The position numbers and the translations under genes were made by a program. A DNA stretch of 64,000 nucleotides. Source: Flagellimonas myxillae. GTDB lineage: Bacteria > Bacteroidota > Bacteroidia > Flavobacteriales > Flavobacteriaceae. Position 1 is the first letter of the stretch, and each line of letters begins with the position of its first letter. Below the pieces are notes generated by a model. That model saw only the letters and a program-made list of their open reading frames with translations, made no database searches and was not told the DNA's origin. Below, piece after piece: positions 61,092 through 64,000 of the stretch. The stretch is taken from contig NZ_JAMFLY010000004.1 in assembly GCF_023502235.1 (NCBI RefSeq), positions 164,406-228,405 of the forward strand. Direction: 5' to 3'.

Positions 61092-64000
61092 ATGAAGAGC
61101 AAAACTACTTCTACATTCAACCCGGTAATTGTTTCTCTTTTATTGTTGTTCTCTTTTTCGTTAACAGGACAAGTTAAAAAGGCTTTTACTCCAAGGTATT
61201 CGGAAACCATTAAAGGTGATGTTACCATTATCGCAAATAATGTGCTTTCACGCCATGCGACAAATGCCTACACCGGAACAGATGGTAACCACGATTTTTC
61301 CAACAACGTGTTTGTGGATATCGATTCCGACAACTCCACCTTTAATTCCAGTAGTGCCAATTTCTCAAATCCAGAACCAAGCCTTAGCTGTTTAAATTTC
61401 AAAAAGGTCTTGTTGTATTGGGCAGCTGCGGACAAGGAATATTCCGTAGATGACAATACAGGTAACGGAGGTTCTGAACCTGTTTGGAACTACAATCAGG
61501 TGAAACTGATGTTACCAGGGCAGTCTTCCTATACCACGGTAACGGCCGATGAGGTAATCTATAGAGGTAGGGACGAGCACTTTGTAAACGATCCCTATAT
61601 CTGTGTTAAGGACATCACATCGGATGTAGAAGGTTTGGCTAACCCTTATGGAGATTTCCAGGTGGCCAACGTAAAGGCTACAGAAGGGGATTTATATTCA
61701 CACTCTGGATCCCATACAGGTACTTCCGGCGGATGGCAAATTGTCTTCGTGTATGAAAATCCAAGCATGACGGGAAAAAACGTTACGCTTTTTGATGGTT
61801 ACGTACATATCACAAAAACAGAAGGAGAGGTTGAGTTCGATTTTAATGGATTTCAAACCGTTCCAACTGGAAACGTAAATGCAGATATCATTCTTGGTTC
61901 TTTTGAGGGGGACAGGGATATCTCAGGAGACCAGTTGCAAATCTTTGACACCAACAGTACGTGGTCCAATATTTCCACTCCTATTAGGGATAGCAATAAC
62001 TTCTTTAACAGCCGAATCACCATAGATGGCGCTGATTTTACCAATAGAAATCCGGCAAGTACAAACACCTTAGGTTTTGATGCTGCCGTTTTTGATTTAC
62101 AGAACACGGGCAACAAGTTTATCGACAACAACCAAACGTCCGCAACGCTTAAAATTACTTCCGATCAAGAAAGTTATGGTCTTTATTTACTTGGATTGAG
62201 CGTGGAGGTTTATGAACCCAGCCTTGGAGCTTTGAACTTTACCTCTTCAACTTCGGGTACTGGTTTTAACCCTGGAGATAACGTTCAAATGACACTTAGT
62301 GTTGAAAACTCCGGAAACGACGATATCCAGAACTTGGAAATATTTACCACCCTTCCACAAGAGGTGGATTTTGTAGATACAGAGTCTTTGCCGGCTGGGG
62401 TGACCTACAATTTCAATACGTCTACAAGAGAGCTGCGTTTCTTTGTTCCAAACGGCAATACTGACGTGGGAGATCCAATGTACACTTTGGATTTCAATGT
62501 TCAGGTCAAGGACCAATGCCATTTCTTGGAAACAGCTTGTTCAGCAAACTTTGCTATGCAGGCTACGGCTACTTTTAGTGGGGTAACCAATACCAATCCC
62601 GTAGTTGCCCAAAGTTCTGGAACCTTGGATAGCTGTGGAATCGGGAATTTTGACCCTACGGTTGTTGATATCAACGAACCCAATCAAGTAAATTGGTCCA
62701 CCGCGGACAACGCATTGGACACTACGGTTTCCTGTGATGATTCAGATGCTCTAGATGCTGCCCAAAACTTGGAGCCAGCAACAGAGTTTTGCAATTTCAC
62801 CTTGAACAAGGTTTCAGGTAGTTTTGTTGCCAACCCAAGTTGCCCAGAAGAAGGAACGTACACCAATACATGGACGTTTACTGATGCTTGTGGAAGAACC
62901 AGTGAAACTTTTACCCAAACCATCACTGTAGAAGATAACACGGCTCCAACCTTTGTGGAGACATTGCCGGTAGATACTACAGTTTCCTGTGACAGCGTAC
63001 CGGTAGCCGACGTATTGACCGCTACGGATAATTGTGATGCAACAGTTTCCGTGACCTTTGATGAGCAGATTACCGATGGTGATTCCTGCCCTTCAGATTA
63101 TATCATCACCAGAACATGGTCCATAGAGGACTGTGCCGGGAATACCGCCGAGCATGTACAGACCATTACCGTGGAGGATAACACGGCTCCAACCTTTGTG
63201 GAAACACTTCCTTCGGATACGGTTGCCGCTTATAATGCGATTCCAAGTGCAGAAACACTTACTGCAAATGACAATTGTGATACAAATGCTGGTGTAAGTT
63301 TTTCTGAAACTTATATTGGAGATAATACAAGTACCACCTATACCATAGTTAGAACATGGACTGCGTCCGATTGTACAGGGAATTCCGTTGATCATACCCA
63401 ACAAATTTTTGTTACTGAAAATGGAGACCCTATTGGTTTATATATCAATGATATTGCGGTAAATGAAGATGCTGGAAATGCCACCTTGGAAGTATTTCAT
63501 GTAGGTGAAGTAATTGGTGGTTTTACAGTAAATCATACTACTGCTGATGGAACAGCTGTAGAATCCTTGGATTACAGCCTAACCTCTGGCACATTGAATT
63601 TTAATGGAACGCATGGGGAATTGGTTTCAATTTCAGTTCCAATAAATGATGACAACATTATTGAAGCAACAGAAGCTTTCACCGTCCAATTGTCGAATGG
63701 TAGCAATACACCCGCTATTAATGACAACTCTGGAGAGATAACAATCAACGATAACGAAGGTGGGGCCGGGAACGGTGTATCGGTTTCAGGTTTCAACGTG
63801 GACGAGGACGCCGGTACCGCTGACTTTACCATCAGCCTGAACGCAAACGTACAGGGAGGTTTTGACCTGGACTTTGACATCAGTGATGGAACTGCAATCG
63901 CTGGCAGTGACTATACCGTGACCTCGGCCACAGGGAACATTGCCTTTGCAGGGAACGCCGGGGAGGCCCACAACGTCACCGTAGCCATCCTTGATGACAA
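61092..64000 (+). CDS. Large surface protein with HYR/Ig-like and Calx-beta repeats, 5' part
   Basis: 969 codons visible, open to the window end. A signal peptide (about 1-27, ending SLTGQ) leads to an N-terminal globular region (about 28-380). A putative DUF11-like/Ig segment follows (GFNPGDNVQMTLSVENSGND). Then come three HYR-like repeats (about 535-610, 613-693, 694-774) with the theme NTWTFTDACGRTSETFTQTI and VEDNTAPTFVETLP; the last two are 81 residues apart, with near-identical DNA at the joint. From about residue 777 come Calx-beta domains (NEDAGNATLEVFHVGEV, DYSLTSGTLNFNG; then VDEDAGTADFTISLNANVQG). Such proteins are usually exported, often by type IX secretion, and act in adhesion or gliding. 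The C-terminal sorting domain is beyond the window. Confidence 0.85.
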   Translation, partial: MKSKTTSTFNPVIVSLLLLFSFSLTGQVKKAFTPRYSETIKGDVTIIANNVLSRHATNAYTGTDGNHDFSNNVFVDIDSDNSTFNSSSANFSNPEPSLSCLNFKKVLLYWAAADKEYSVDDNTGNGGSEPVWNYNQVKLMLPGQSSYTTVTADEVIYRGRDEHFVNDPYICVKDITSDVEGLANPYGDFQVANVKATEGDLYSHSGSHTGTSGGWQIVFVYENPSMTGKNVTLFDGYVHITKTEGEVEFDFNGFQTVPTGNVNADIILGSFEGDRDISGDQLQIFDTNSTWSNISTPIRDSNNFFNSRITIDGADFTNRNPASTNTLGFDAAVFDLQNTGNKFIDNNQTSATLKITSDQESYGLYLLGLSVEVYEPSLGALNFTSSTSGTGFNPGDNVQMTLSVENSGNDDIQNLEIFTTLPQEVDFVDTESLPAGVTYNFNTSTRELRFFVPNGNTDVGDPMYTLDFNVQVKDQCHFLETACSANFAMQATATFSGVTNTNPVVAQSSGTLDSCGIGNFDPTVVDINEPNQVNWSTADNALDTTVSCDDSDALDAAQNLEPATEFCNFTLNKVSGSFVANPSCPEEGTYTNTWTFTDACGRTSETFTQTITVEDNTAPTFVETLPVDTTVSCDSVPVADVLTATDNCDATVSVTFDEQITDGDSCPSDYIITRTWSIEDCAGNTAEHVQTITVEDNTAPTFVETLPSDTVAAYNAIPSAETLTANDNCDTNAGVSFSETYIGDNTSTTYTIVRTWTASDCTGNSVDHTQQIFVTENGDPIGLYINDIAVNEDAGNATLEVFHVGEVIGGFTVNHTTADGTAVESLDYSLTSGTLNFNGTHGELVSISVPINDDNIIEATEAFTVQLSNGSNTPAINDNSGEITINDNEGGAGNGVSVSGFNVDEDAGTADFTISLNANVQGGFDLDFDISDGTAIAGSDYTVTSATGNIAFAGNAGEAHNVTVAILDD

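Noticed and set aside
1..64000. tRNA, rRNA, insertion sequences and prophage
   Set aside because: No tRNA-like T-loop runs, rRNA core sequence, transposase or phage structural genes were found on reading; a covariance-model search would be decisive for small RNA.

Overview
The window reads as chromosome of a marine-type Flavobacteriaceae (phylum Bacteroidota). The case rests on Bacteroidota promoters of the TTG-N19-20-TAnnTTTG type (best at 2096-2126 and 44789-44821), few Shine-Dalgarno sequences, typical flavobacterial families (M20 and M14 peptidases, DUF1573, OMP_b-brl TonB-linked receptors, LytTR two-component systems, RskA/ECF pairs) and a giant Calx-beta/HYR-type surface protein. I see no rRNA, tRNA, insertion sequence, prophage or CRISPR array. 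Genus is not assigned; a Muricauda-like relative is only a guess.

Layout. 1-2021: end of a TlpA-like lipoprotein gene, then marR, nitroreductase and yceI. 2096-8927: complete tryptophan operon trpL-E-G-D-C-F-B-A, preceded by a Bacteroidota promoter and a leader peptide with three consecutive Trp codons overlapping an attenuator. 8958-13162: M20 peptidase, lipoprotein, beta-barrel protein, UDG-like protein and TPR protein. 13250-19976: ppc, yaaA, rluD-type synthase, PASTA protein, ddl, coaD. 20157-24831: PAS kinase plus single-domain response regulator, M14 lipoprotein peptidase, NUDIX protein. 24839-31429: pyrE, SRPBCC protein, birA, rsfS-ftsH, LUD protein, cdsA-psd-ACBP (phospholipid synthesis). 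31426-37276: RDD protein, sterol-desaturase family protein, YdeP-type molybdoenzyme, and a Tat-exported GH109-like enzyme behind a LacI-like operator. 37483-41789: LytTR two-component pair and a TonB-linked outer-membrane receptor. 42020-48971: valS, DUF1573 protein, aspartyl protease/PDZ protein, aminotransferase, murB. 49166-55558: ECF sigma/anti-sigma pair, small Cys-rich membrane protein, second ECF sigma, lipA, gap, hybrid histidine kinase. 55555-60643: lpxK, Nif3 family, coiled-coil protein, kmo, clpP. 61092-64000: 5' part of a very large surface protein running off the window.

The most unusual material is small repetitive DNA. The trp operon carries a 14-unit array of a 7-bp repeat between trpD and trpC, related palindromes in the trpG-trpD and trpC-trpF gaps, and a longer palindrome inserted in frame inside trpF, adding about 20 residues to the enzyme. 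A second region of 7-bp arrays, with a different consensus, lies between the convergent receptor and valS genes (41804-41989). The trp leader itself looks like a compact attenuator whose leader peptide may be translated from a leaderless mRNA. Genes are packed tightly: several convergent pairs overlap at their stop codons, and in one case a palindrome encodes both C-termini.
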